Assembly: GCA_038496675.1 (NCBI GenBank)
Contig: CM076649.1
Span: 16,127,478-16,191,477, forward strand
Direction of reading: 5' to 3'
Source: Rachycentron canadum
Taxonomy: Eukaryota > Chordata > Actinopteri > Carangiformes > Rachycentridae
DNA length: 64,000 nt
The stretch's first letter is position 1. Each line of letters opens with the position of its first letter. Below the pieces are notes generated by a model. It saw only the letters and a list, made by a program, of their open reading frames with translations, ran no database searches and was not told the DNA's origin. A program made the position numbers and the translations under genes. Shown here in pieces: positions 22,292 through 34,903 of this stretch.

Positions 22292-25200
22292 CTGACCTCT
22301 GTGGCGTGAAATGGACGGCTGAGGAGGGAGGTGGGGGTGCGAAGTAAAGCAAGAAAGCTGTCAGAAGAATGTATGCAACACACCCTTGACAGCATGGAAG
22401 TTGAGATGCTAGCCTTCATCATACAGGCGGAGCACAAGGGGGTGAACATCTCAATTCAAGCGATTCAGTAAGCAGAACACAAATCAAGGCACATCCTCCA
22501 TCTCTGCTGTTTAAGCGCATTCTGCCGTTAACATGAACATCTGTGCTGATGTTGCCAACGTCTCTTTTTCAAACAAAATTTTATAATCTAGGGGATAAAT
22601 ATTGTTATGAAAGAATACATGAAGTTATCTACTAATAAATACTTGGCTGTAGGGTTTGTTTGTGCATCAATGTTGACGACGTGCTCTTCTGCAACAATTA
22701 GACTGTTTAGTCATGATTAATGGTATCCAATCAGGTTGCTGCACAGTCGTCTCTCACCACCCAGGGGTGTCTATGAAAATCATTTTCATATCCTGAAATT
22801 GATACCTACTCTCTTCTCCACCTGCCTTGTTCAGTTCATCTGACCTAATCAAGTGCACAAGATGAATATGCACTGGTCATGTGATTAGGTCCTGATCATG
22901 TTTACGCTGTCTCTTTCTGCATTACAAAAGATTGCTAATCGGCAGTGAGTTATGGCAATAATAACCAAGCTTCCTTATAATAAGGTAATCAATTCAATCT
23001 TCTGTCAGCTGGTCCAGAATAATGCTCCATCTTTGTTCCCCATAAGGGGGAGGGGCATAATTGGAGGTTTTTGTGACTATTGACTTATGTTGAATAAACA
23101 TCTGTTCTTTAATATTCTCTGTCGAGTGCATCCATTAATTATAATTGTACCCAATTAAGAGAGTACACATTCAGTGGAATATATTGGGATTCATTCTGCT
23201 CTCTGATGAATGAGTTGCCAGCTTTCCTCTCAACATCAGTCGCACTTACTTTTTATTTCTGAGTACACTACTTCCCACCAGCGCTTCTTAATATTCTTCT
23301 TTTTAGAATCCAGTATAAACCCTCTGAACTATATGAACTCTGATCTGCCTGCAAAGGATGAAATTTTATTACAAAACAATCACACAAACAACCTTTGACA
23401 TTTGCACAACAGATGCCCATTGTTAAGCCCAAAGGAAACTTCGGGTGTTGGATTTCCATTGAACACCCACATGCTTGGCCTTTTCTCTCCATGGAAATGC
23501 TGCAACACCAACTCTTCAGAGACCCTCTGTGGTTCTGTGGGTGAGGGTTGCAAAGAATTTGTAAAAGAGAAAGGAGAGGGAGAGATTAGAGCTTCTCTAC
23601 TTCCTTCAGAGTAATGCATCTCTCTCTGAGGAGAAGAAATCAGAGGCTGGGGTCAAGCAAGGATATTGAACAGGGCTTCAGACAAGTCTGAATTTCAGGA
23701 TATCTATGCTGACACGAAACCACCAAATTAAATTCACTGCAATTGAATCCGCCCTTTTCTCTGCTCTGAAACTCTGGATCTTTCAAAGCAGGCAGAGAGG
23801 AAAAATCAATAGTGTATGTATTGATATTAATGTTCTGCATTATGCGTCTAAATGAAATCACAGAGAGGAGCATAAGGCCTTCATTAGCAACATGTGCTGC
23901 AATCAAATTCCTATCTAGTTGTCTCGCAGGTGGCCTTTCTCCAGGTAAACCAAACTGCTGCTGCCTTGAATTGCTTGCCTCCCTCATGACTGGGCTTTTC
24001 TGCAAAGGAGGGCCGCTACACTGAACTGGTTGAAGTGGGAGTGAGCAGCTAGAAAAGCAAAACCCTCCTCAGTGCTTTTTTCCATTCATGCCACTCTGGC
24101 TTTCTGGTTGAAACAACAGTTCTACAATGCAATTCTGCAGGCAGTCTGCACCAGGTCAGCTGAATGAAGCAAGGGGGTAAATTGCTCAAATGTTTGAGCT
24201 TGTGCTTCCTTCATAACCACTTCCTGGTCATATTTTAGGTAGTTTTATGCAAAGTGGCGCTGGCAGTGTGACCTACAATACAGACTCAGTGGATTAATTC
24301 ACACAGCACATCCCATTTAGATGATACTTTATGCCTCTATTTCACATTATCCCCAAGTATTTTCAAACATAACATGCACAACAAGAGGCACATTCGTGTT
24401 TGCAACAAGTATAACAAAATGAATCGTTTCACAGCACTTTGACTCAAAATGGGGGTCACTGAGTTAACAAAACATCCTCTGCAGATGTAGCTTTTATATC
24501 ATCGTTTCCGCTCTTTTTGAAACACCACTGGTGCACAGGCTGCCAGTTATGCAAAAGGCCTGACAGCAGCTGAGGAGGTATATTTAATTAAAGGTTGATG
24601 AAAGGGGTGGAAATTTAACTAACTGGTTTTCCAGGCAAAAATAAAAAGGGACAGACAACATTGGAAACTCATGTCTGTTAACATGCACTGGAACAGCATA
24701 GTTTGGAGTTAAACACATTGGAATAAATCAAATAAGTGACATTTTCAAATAACTCTGACAACCTCAAACTTCTCTGAATCCATTGTCACAATTTAATATC
24801 TGTTTACCTAATTTCACTTCTTCGAAATTAATTTGAAAATATTTTTTTTTAAATTAAAGAGATATTAAAGATCAAGGAGAGGAATGTTTTGGGTCATGTT
24901 TGCTCTGTTACATTCCTCCAGAAACCTAAGGGTGAAGTCTTTGATGCTTCTAGGGCTTCGCCCAGAGGTGAATGCTATTTACTATTTAAAAAACAATTTT
25001 AAAACAATTTAATTGATTTTCAAGAGCAGTGAGTCTGTGTAAAGTGAAATTTGTGTAGAAACCTACTGTGAATCCACTGTAATTCATGTCCATCCATCCA
25101 CTGATGCAGTGATAGATGAAGAAGTCTCTTCATCCCCTCCCAGCTGGTTGACAGATTACAATGCGGTCAGGGCGATCGTCCATTAGACCTTCTTCAGAAC

Positions 25201-28049
25201 AGTATTTGGTGCTTATGAAGCAGGGTTTTCAATATTCATATCAAATTGGAATAAAAGTACGAACTTGTCAGGCCTGGAAGCATTTAAATATTGAGTAGCC
25301 TTCCATCATTTCTTTCCTGGGGCCAGCTCTTGAGATGAAAGGTAAGAGAGTGGAAAGGCCAGGCCTGGTCAAGCGATTTAAAAGTGCTGATATCTGCATC
25401 CCTTTGAAAATCAAATGCATTGCCTTTGTCATCGGGGCTTCGTCTTTGATATTTCTTTCTTTTTGTTACCATGATGCCCAGCTTTCAGCTGTGTTATGTG
25501 TAAAGTGGTTCCAATATGAATGTTAACTGACTACGTTTTCACATCCATTTGATCCAAAGAAGCAGAAGGAAGACAGACAGACTCCTGCTGTGCTTCAGCA
25601 AGAAGGATTTAAACAAAGGAAATAACTCCATCATAAGATATTTTTTTACAAATCTACTTTGTCAAGGTGACAGTCAGTGAACTAAAAGGGTCATTGCTGT
25701 GGTGATTTATACTGCAACTCCAACAGCTACTAAAGATGGTACAAGGAAGACACAAGGAGTTTCAGTTTCACAGTTAAGATGTGATGTTATCACAATATAT
25801 CACAGTCTCTCATGACCTATTTCCTGTTATCCACTGAGAAAGTAAATCATTCCCTGTACAGAAGTATCTGCCTTCATCAAGACTCTCCAGCAAACATGTT
25901 TGTTCATGCAGAGGAAACTCAGTTTGCAACAAAAGTTTATCATGTTAGCATGTGAGGACAGTGTTGATCATATGCACCTTTTGGCCTATTAATAGGTGCA
26001 GTCTGACCTTAATGAAGCATAGTTATGAAAATAATCAATCCTGAAGTAAATTTAAAAAAAAAAACAAAACAAAACAAAACCACAAACGGCAGTCTCACAG
26101 TGTCATCTATCTGTTAGATTTTAAGGTATTTTACTGGGTATGTGAACTCTTTGACCTGTTTGTTTCAAATGTTATGGCAATCCAATCCTTGTAAGTGGAA
26201 AATAAAAAAGAAAGCAAAATGGCACCCTTCAGTTGTATTCAGGGATGGTTGACACCCCCCCCCCCCCCCCCAAATTCGTCTCCTACTTATTCCAAACGAT
26301 TGTTGCGTACCTCCAACACACTGGAGGTTTACTAAACAGCAGCATTGCTGTAGGCTGTTGTCAGGATTCAAACAAGTCAGATTTCACTGAGGAGAATCAT
26401 TTAAAAACACAGTTTATTTTGTGGCCGCTTTCATAAAATAACTGACAACCTGGATGATGACCACAAACTCACGCTATCGTTGATATAAAACACTAACTTT
26501 TGAGAAGCTGATCTGGGATTTTAAATCTTTTAACCAACCAACCAAGGCTTGCTGCTGCCAGTGCAGTCATTTTAGGATTGCCTGGAATACTGTTGCAGAC
26601 AAGGATCCAGCTCGTGCAGAATTACTCACACCTTCCAGTGAGGCTGCTCAATAATGAGAGTGCTTGCCAGCAATCCTGACACACCATCTGGGATCTGGGT
26701 GCAATGATTTCCTTAATGACAACCTCACATTGGGGATGAAGAGGCTAACAGGGACAAGAAGCAGTGGGACTCCCTGCCAGGACACTGGTCCAGAGGACGT
26801 CGCACCAAGTGCCAGACCAGACCAATCAACTCCCATGGACAATGCTGGAGAATTGCCTGTGGTCATTCTCATGGTAGGGGTGGGCAGTGATTTATGGAAA
26901 GATGCCTTTAAGTGTGTAAATGTGCATGTCCATGTGCTACACTAAGAGGTGTGAATATGGTCTGTATATGTGAATTTGGAGTGAGGAGCTGTTAATTGGA
27001 GCCTCAGGTGACACCGGAGACATATTTTTGAAGGTGTGAATCTTCACAGGAACAAACACAACAGCAGTTATTCTGAGCTGTCATGTGGACATGTCATGAC
27101 TGACCATGCCACTGGGACTGTTCGGACACTCAGAAGACAGGGCTTCCTCTCTGGTGGTATACACCAACATCCAGCCACGAAACAACTATTCCATCTGAGC
27201 TCAAGATTTGGCGCATTCATCCCCACGGCACTCCGCGCTCTACATACACTGTCAAACACTTCAGACGCACTGTCACGACATAAGAGCTCTGCACCTATCA
27301 GACGCTTTAGAGGAGTTAATAAGTGTGTTGAAGTGAAGTGTGTTTGACTGTGCCTTCTCAGAGTCATCCATTAAACCTTAATAGGAAAAGATTGACTGAA
27401 TTCTTTATGCACTTGAAATATGATTTCTGTGTTGGTGGGACTTCAAGACCTTGAAACTGATAAAACCATTTCTAAGAATCATTAGGCAAGACTGGAGGAT
27501 TATGATGTGTGTGTGGGCTGTACTTGCATTTACATTCTTAAAGAAGTTTACATCATTTAAAGCTGCAATAGTTGTCAATATGCTGCATTTCAGTTTTGTA
27601 ACAGGTGTTTTGTGAGAGGAAGCAAAAGCTATTTTACAAATGCACCCACAGTGTTTTGACATTACAGCTACACTGCATTTTTTTTTTGCCTTTTTCCAAT
27701 TTTGTAGCTTTAATGACATAAAATTGACAAGATGTTTTTTTCATTTAATTACTGTGAGGCGGTAAAAAAAAACAAAAACATTTTGCACAGGCAAAAATAC
27801 AGTAGAAACATTTACACAACAGGGGAAAGTAGCTTGTCACATTATAGCAATCTTTAATTCATCAAAATCCACGAGTAAAGAGAACATAATGATCTGTGTT
27901 CCTAACAGAAAATAATAAAATGGTGTCCAGGGACTGCAGTGCATGCCGATAACATAACCAGAACTCTGAATCAATTTTCTGAAGCATAAAGTAACTCTGC
28001 ATATACTCTCCCAGAGGTATTGAATCCCCACATTAAAAAAAAATTCTGT
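22288..28049. other. Intergenic, no gene recognised
   Basis: Mostly AT-rich. Notable parts are a TAATTA-bearing area (about 23140-23160), a block at about 23800-24020 with balanced composition and TTCATTAGCAACATG, an A/AC tract at about 26051-26080, a C17 homopolymer at 26255-26271, and a CpG-bearing patch at about 27200-27310. Frames on both strands lack motifs and splice support. Confidence 0.5.
26255..26271. repeat. Poly-C tract, 17 bp
   Basis: An uninterrupted run of 17 C on the plus strand in AT-rich surroundings. The minus strand is G17, able in principle to form quadruplex-type structure. Confidence 0.95.
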
Positions 28050-28340
28050 TACAATGCTGGCTGCCAACTATGATCTGAGCGTTCTCCTTCCGCTGGTGCA
28101 GCCAGCAGTTGCCACAATAACTCTGGTGTTACAGCAGAAGCCGGGACAGCCACGAGCCCCGGTGGGCACCCTGCTAATTCACCATTTGTTTTTACTGGCA
28201 GAGATACATTCAGTGCGCACCGTACTCCAGCTGAATGAGCAGAGAATCGATATGCCCCTGGCTCGTCGAACAGGATTTAGCTCTAATTAGAATCAATTTC
28301 CGGATGTCATGCTTGAGATTATTTTGTTTTGACAGAGTTG
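28050..28340. promoter_or_regulatory. Candidate conserved non-coding element A
   Basis: Balanced composition with CpGs (GAGCGTTC, AGCCGGGACAGCCACGAGCC, CAGTGCGCACCG, GGCTCGTCGAACAGG) and several homeodomain-type cores (CTAATTCACC, CTCTAATTAGAATC). The word CTAATTAG near 28284 is palindromic. A 78-codon plus-strand frame crosses it but shows no domain, and the opposite strand is also partly open, so I treat it as non-coding. Confidence 0.4.
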
Positions 28341-28789
28341 AGGCAGAATGTAATAAACAAAATGTTAAGTGAAGGAGCTGGACAATCCAGCTTTATGACC
28401 CACAGTAACTGGATTGGGGATTTTGGTTGGAATCTGAGGTTGCTGAGATTGATTCCCTCCTCTGGAGAAAAGTTCAAAGAGGGGACAAGTTTTTTTTTCA
28501 GTTAAACTAAACCACAGTGTTTGAGGGAAATGGTGGTATCTGCGTGAGTGCATCTCCTATAAAGCAAACTATTTGCACTGACAGCTGATGATTTTATGTC
28601 TACTGGGTACCCACCTCTCACATCTCACTCACTCTCCTCCCATCACCACCACACAGTTTCTATTACCTTTCCTCTCTCTGGGCACTTGGGCTTTCACTTG
28701 ATATCGCCTGTGCAGAAACAGCAAAATACAATCATTCATTTTTTTCCCTTCTGCCTTGGGTGAACACTCCAATTCCCTGTATGGATTGA

Positions 28790-29215
28790 GACCATTACAG
28801 ATCAGACAGCGCACGGGGGAATGTGTCATGCTGGATCATCAGCCCGCAGAGTCACAGGTGGACACGTGACAAGTCATTAAGTCTCAGCTATGTCGCCGCG
28901 TAGGAGGGAGTGCCCCGGGTCAAATGGAGACAGCGACTATAGAGGTGTAGTGGAGACAGACAGCGATCATAACAGGACTAATGGTCAGGACTAATGGTGC
29001 AATGGGCTCCAATTACAGGTCTTTCTGACAGCTGCTCACCACCACTCTGGCTTCACCTGCACTGGGAGCGCCCAGCAACCGATGGCCGGCCAGTTGAGGA
29101 CTTTGTTAGCTTGCATACAGTTATCTCCCAGGACTCTCTGCAGGAAACAATGGTCTGCTACACACAGTTTAAGGCCCTCACTGTGCATGGAGGAATTTTG
29201 CTTTATGAGTGAGGG
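28790..29215. promoter_or_regulatory. Candidate conserved non-coding element B with 13 bp tandem
   Basis: A CpG-bearing block (CAGCCCGCAGAG, GGACACGTGACAAG with a CACGTG E-box, TGTCGCCGCGTAGG, GATGGCCGGCC) in a desert. CAGGACTAATGGT is present as two exact head-to-tail copies at 28973-28998, and GAGACAG words repeat just before. A frame at 28994-29212 is open but uninformative. Enhancer identity is inferred from composition. Confidence 0.4.
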
Positions 29216-29320
29216 GCCTGTATTCTTTATCTACGGTTGACAATCTCATAGAGAAATATTGGTGAGGTGATAGTGGGTCATTTTTGCCCATTGCTCATTT
29301 TGATAGGGGACTGTATTGCT

Positions 29321-29340
29321 TCCTCTGAGATCCTCTGAGA
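29321..29340. repeat. Exact 10 bp tandem duplication
   Basis: TCCTCTGAGA occurs twice head to tail between candidate elements B and C. Confidence 0.9.
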
Positions 29341-29439
29341 AGTTTATCACTAATGTCAATACATCTGAGCAGAGCAGAGTTTAGAGCAATCATCTGACAA
29401 CAGCGATTCATCAATGGATATTATTTTCCCAGAGTTCTA

Positions 29440-29725
29440 ATCACAGTATTAATTGTGTTGCTGTGCAGGGCTCTGCAGCGTCAATCCATCTACGAGGAGT
29501 ACATTAAATAAAGAGTAGGTCCTTCCTCGGAAACCCCGCCCGGTAATGTTCCCCGGCATTATGCACACACATTTGTCTTCGAGGAGGGCAGCTTGTCCTG
29601 CTAGTGAATTACTCTCCAGCGCTTAAAGAATATTCATTCACTTACTGCCAGAGCAACCTGTCTGCTTCCTGCCCTTCTAAATGGCCGCGGATCATTATCA
29701 GTGATAGAGAGGTTTTTGTTTTGTT
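29440..29725. promoter_or_regulatory. Candidate conserved non-coding element C
   Basis: Balanced composition with clustered CpG (TCGGAAACCCCGCCCGGTAA, TTCCCCGGCATT, CTTCGAGGAG, ATGGCCGCGGATC) and AT cores (GTATTAATTG, GTGAATTACTC). It lies about 250 bp from element B, and the three blocks A to C fall within 1.7 kb, like an enhancer cluster. On the minus strand CTCTGGCA precedes GTAAGTG at about 29643, but no exon of reasonable size fits. Confidence 0.4.
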
Positions 29726-32700
29726 TTTTTTTTCATTTGTGTGTTGGCAAGAGCTTTGTTTACAGTATGTGTTCAACTAAACACCCTAGCTCAGCATTTG
29801 TGTTGATGGATTAAAGCTTGTTAGGATGGCAGAAGCATTTTGGGCCATCAATGAGGCACATCACTCTTTAGCACATTAATCATTTATTCTGAGAGGTAGA
29901 ATTGTTAAAGGGAAAATTCTGGTTCATTACCACCTGGAGGTTATTTTGATAGTGTTGGCAAATGCTTCTTTTGCTTTTGATAATACTGTGCTCACCAGTA
30001 TAATTGCTGTGATCTGTGTACTCATCATCATCACTACCTCAAGGTTAAACAAGGCAGAAACACCAGCATAAACATGAGCAGTGCAGGCAGGTCACATGGA
30101 AATAAAACCAAAATGGACTAAATCAGATATGTCACTACTGATCCTTGCACCAGCTGACGTCTTTTATGTCCCAGATCTCAGCTGTTAACATTGTACTTCA
30201 TACATAAACCACTCAACCGAGCGTTGGGAAGTGATTTATAAACTCCCTCAGATGGAAAAAAACTGAAAACTTTGGAAAAAAAACAAAAAAAAAAAAACAG
30301 CATATCCATGGCTATATCCCAGTGCTCTCTTTGATCCATCGTGATGGCCATCTCAGCTCCTATTTGTGCTCTGAGGATCGAGGACCAAGGAGGGATCTCT
30401 GAGGACCCATGAGAAAGTATATACTAGACCATTCTTCATGCACAGACACACCCCATCATTAGAAACCTGTAAGTTATTGGACACTGCTGCTGATCACACA
30501 GATCTCAAACTGCCTCACAACACTGCAGCCTTAAACCTGTGGACAAATATCATAAGTTCCTCAAGAACTCAACTTGGGTATTAATACAAAGATTTAAATG
30601 AAATGAAAGTAAAGCTGTGTCTCTAAGAGACAAAACAATGAACAACTTTCACTGGAAAGATCTTACTTCCTTTTTTTGATGTGTCTCATGAATAATATCA
30701 TAGTCATACGGGGAGAGTCTGACATCTTTCAGCAATAACCTCATTTTAATCATCTTTATATCCTCACTTGCATTCAGTTTCATGAGGCTTGTGTGCCAGA
30801 CAGATGTTATTTGCCTAGAATCATTTCTGCAAAACATTGAAAGAGTTATAATCATAACATGGATTATTGAATAATGAATTTACAAATGAAACACCAATCA
30901 TTTTTAAATAAATGTGCAGATGTTTGTTAAACAGTTTAAACCCATCCAAACACAGAGAAAGGCCTCAGAGAAAATAAAAACCACTGCTGTGTGACGACGG
31001 TGGTAAGTGTACGGCCTAATTATTATTTGGACAGTGTGTATGTGGGCAAATGCAAACTCCAAACCAACAGAAGTTACCACACAGCTCAAAAATCCTCCTG
31101 ACAGCTGATCTAACTGTGGCTGTGAAGTCATGAGAAACAGACCCTGCTTCAGAACGGCTCAGAGGAAAGGTCTCATATCCCTGTTCTCTCTCCTCTCATC
31201 TTCCCTTGCATGTCTCCTCACATCCTCACACACTTCTGTAAGGACTAAGATACAAGCGTGGATGCAATTACAGAGAACTGAGATGTACCCCATGTTTACT
31301 TACTAGCAATCTGCTTTCCTGTTGTTGTTTGTGCTTTTCTGTAATTCCTGGTTGTTACCACCGACTACCACTAAAATGTGTATTGCATTTTTATTGTTTT
31401 TTCATATTGTGTGCAAGGACTAACAAAACAGGCAGCCACTCGTAAAAATACTGCTCTATCGCTATTGCTCAGAAACTCCACAAGGGCCTTTAAACAACTC
31501 CATTTTATCTCTGTCATAGTACCAAATTGCAACAATACAGTATTGACATTAATATTTTCTCACCTAAATGGGTCCCATTAACACCACTACTGACTGACAC
31601 GGCTAAATGTATTACAGATCTTGAAGGTAGTCAGAAGCTTTTTAACATTTTGTAAAATATACTTGCTGACAAATGTTGCTCGACAGGTGCCTTTACATAG
31701 CTGTATACTGTTAGCCGTATGCTAATGATCAGGTCTCATAAAACGAGATTCATCAACTTAAAACAAGTGATTTGTATAGTTAAGTTTGGTGAATCTGACA
31801 ACCCTCAGACAATAAATTAAAGCCAGTCTTTCACCAAACAGCTTTTCAAACTATTTCACTGTTACCGATGTTGGAATAAAATCATAGGAGATTTGCTGGG
31901 GATGCTCTGTCATCTAGATTATTTGGTGTGAGGTGATAATCTTTTTTCATAAACTCAAACATATTAATATTCATATTAATATTTTTGTCTACTAGAATTA
32001 GAAAATTTCAAAATAAGAACAGGGAATTATAAATACTAAGTTCAAACACTGATTTTAGGGGCAGATCATGACAATTACAGTGTTGAGTTACTAACTTTAT
32101 ATCATGTGATACTGAAAACTGTGATTTATGATGTCTTTAGGAGTCAGAAAGTGTCAGACTTGTGTATAGTAGATATGAGACATAAAGACACAGATGAAAA
32201 TGTTCTTGTGTAAGGCCCAGTAAAATAAAATGCCTAAGGTGTAATAAAGCAATAACAACTGAAGTGAAAACTCACAAAATGGGATCAGATCCAGACCACA
32301 TGTCATGAATGACTAGTGGAGGCTCTGGTATTGCTGTACCACAGTGTATCCAACCATGGACTGCTGCCCCTTCAGTGGTAAATCTGTGCGTTGACTTGTA
32401 ACCTCCAGCTCAGCATCCCTCACCACAAACTGGACCTTTGCATGCCAATTACTCAAAAGATAATATCTGTGGTGACTATGTGACTTGGAAGGTTCATTAC
32501 CACATTGAACCTGAACCAGCATTAGCCTCTCCCAAGTAAGGTTATATACATACTCAATATTGCATTTCAATAGGCTGACCTCAGCAGTTGTGTTTAACAT
32601 ACCTACTCTCAGAGCTCCTCAGAGGACTTCACAGCTCTATTATAAAAGTCAGTGGGTCATACTCTGAACAGACATTATTCTCATATTAAACAGTGATCCA

Positions 32701-33774
32701 CACTCACATACTGTCTTATTGAGGCTATTTGTTATTCTACAGGCAATCACACGCTCCACACAGGGAGGCCAGTGAATCAGACCACACTTTCATTATTCTT
32801 TTTTTTCCCCTCTCGTTAAATTTCATTCTTAATCCTGTGTGACCAGGCTGGTGTGAAATGCAAGAGGATAGAGCAGCATATGAAGCACAATTATATCCCC
32901 ATTGTGCTGTAGTAGTATGGATGCTTATTTTTGTATAAGTACCTGTGTTCCAGCTTGGTTGATTGTGTTACATAAAAGGCTTTCTGTTGTCCAGTAACTG
33001 AAAATGGACTCACTGAAGATGATCACTCATAGATGTGTTATTTTTGCCTGTGAAAAGACAAGCAACAAGTTTGTTGTGTATGTTTTTGCCTTTGCCTCTA
33101 TTTCTGTCCATAGTGTCAGTCAGGTTCAAAACAACACAGGACTAATTCCCAAAAGATTTGTTTGAAAAAAAAAAAAAAAAACAGTTTTGTTTTAAAACTA
33201 GTGTTTGGTACATGAGAGACCTCTCCTACCATGATGAATAGCTTTTGTCTGAAAGAGAAAAATAGACAAGAAAGTCTCTTCTTCCCTCCTCCAAGATGTA
33301 TCTGTTTTATTGTGAGTCTCCTGAACTCAATTGCCATGTCATTTAAGGCCTGGCCTAGGGAGGAGTGTTCGTCAGAGGTGTAAAATTTGCCCTTATCTAC
33401 CCGCTACACACAGACACATATTTATTCCGTTGCGTCTTTACAACACACAGTGCTGTCATTTACTGCCAAATGAGCTCATAATGTTGACACACTGTATTTC
33501 AAAAATATAGAGCGGAAAGGGATCTTTTAGGGTTTTTGTTTAACTATAGAATTGGATTGAACGTGTATCTGTGGAGACAATGTGAATTAATATCATCAAA
33601 TACTAGAAAATATCATTTTAGACCAGGTCATGGCAGCATTCAGTAGCTGGAGGTGCTGCTCGTGTTTCTGCCTGTATCAACCAATGAGACCCAGAGAAAA
33701 AAGCATATAGACGTAAATGTTGTTCCTTTCACTTCACACAAAGTGATACATGCAGAGGGTACTGGTCAGCAGCG
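29726..33774. other. Intergenic, no gene recognised
   Basis: AT-rich, with A-tracts (30273-30298, about 33164-33181) and a nested AT palindrome CATATTAATATTCATATTAATATT at about 31961-31984. Numerous short frames on both strands have no known motif. Confidence 0.5.
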
Positions 33775-33782
33775 TGACGTCA
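33775..33782. promoter_or_regulatory. Palindromic CRE (TGACGTCA)
   Basis: A perfect consensus CREB/ATF site inside two imperfect copies of CAGCGTGACGT/CAGCGTGATGT. CpG is depleted here, which makes chance occurrence somewhat less likely. No promoter is evident beside it. Confidence 0.3.
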
Positions 33783-34539
33783 GCGTGATGTTGAACTCTT
33801 AGCAACTCTAACATCAAAATGCTGAATTTTAACAAAAATGAAAAATGACAAACAGACATTGTGACATTCAGCAGACTGGTTTTGGTCATTATACCACATG
33901 ACTATAATGTTTTTATATTTGTTTAAACGGCGTTGCATTGCTTTGTCATCATGGAGAATTTTTGTTATTTATCAGCAGAACTTAAAACCAAGATTTTACA
34001 GTCACCTCTCATTAGTATTAAACATAAAATTACTACTGCCATTAGACTTTGTCCTGAATTTTTGTCATCCAATAGTGTCGAGGGACACTGATGGCCAGCT
34101 GCGAGCCTCCTGGGTGAAGTAAAGAAACCCAGAGACACACAGAGGGCATTTTATCTCCTGTGCAGCAGCAGCAGTACTTTATATGTATAGAATATATTTG
34201 CTTTTGAACATGATATACAAGTTGCAATTCTTTTCTCTGTTGCTACTGAATGTTGACAGCTGCTTGCTTACAACACAGCCAGTCTTTAACAGCTTTATAC
34301 TCTACCTCTCCCTTCATCCCCTCACTCTGAGGAATCAATGCAGCAGCACCACATGCAGAATGTTTTAACGCTTTATTGTACCCTGTTTATATGCTGTATA
34401 TGAACAATAAAATGTTTTAAACACACTATAATCTAGTTGTAAGCAGATATAGGACATTTTAAAGGCTGCTTTATCCTTGGAGTGATTTAGCATTGCATTT
34501 CCAAGTTAAGGAACTCAAAACAGACGGGTGTAAAGGGGT
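33783..34539. other. Intergenic, no gene recognised
   Basis: AT-rich. At about 34357-34425 an imperfect inverted repeat (GTTTTAACGCTTTATTGT against ACAATAAAATGTTTTAAAC) surrounds a short loop and creates AATAAA words on both strands. No transcript end is otherwise supported. Confidence 0.4.
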
Positions 34540-34830
34540 TGTTTGTAACTTTTCTCTGCTCCTCAATGTGGGTTTTCTTGTGAGCAGGGGTGCATCTTCA
34601 GGGCAGATTGGAGGCTACAATAAGTTCAGCTAGCCTCGAGATAGCTCAAGGCTAGCTAGTTAGCATGCTAACTCTAGTAGAAGAAAATGGTAATATTGGT
34701 ATCGATTTCCATGAAGTTTGAACTTCAAATGTTCCTTCCAGACTTGTAGGTAAACAGCTCTAAACACTAATGCTGGCTAAGTAGCAAAAGTGAAACTTTC
34801 AAAAAACTGCATTTAAAAAAAAATGCCTCA
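34540..34830. repeat. Probable teleost dispersed repeat
   Basis: The phrases GTTTGTAACTTTTCTCTG, GGCTAGCTAGTTAGCATGC and AAACACTAATGCTGGCTAAG resemble a fish repeat characterised by GCTAGCTAGTTAGCATGCTA. The copy is old. Class unknown to me. Confidence 0.35.
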
Positions 34831-34858
34831 AATTAAAGCGGCGGACACCAACACATCC

Positions 34859-34903
34859 TGACTTTTAGTCCATAGCTCAGGTCAAGCTATGAACTAAAAG
34901 TCA
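34859..34903. repeat. Near-perfect hairpin, 19 bp arms, 7 nt loop
   Basis: Left arm TGACTTTTAGTCCATAGCT (34859-34877), loop CAGGTCA, right arm AGCTATGAACTAAAAGTCA (34885-34903). The arms pair at 18 of 19 positions. As minus-strand RNA the single mismatch becomes a G-U pair. The stem is shorter than a typical miRNA precursor and does not extend at the base, so a transposon-derived inverted repeat is as likely. Confidence 0.85.

Noticed and set aside
21771..22449. Several overlapping frames rich in Cys-Val or His-Thr
   Set aside because: All are translations of the three CA tracts.
28054..28290. 78-codon plus-strand frame in candidate element A
   Set aside because: No known domain, no clear splice sites, and the composition is better explained as non-coding.
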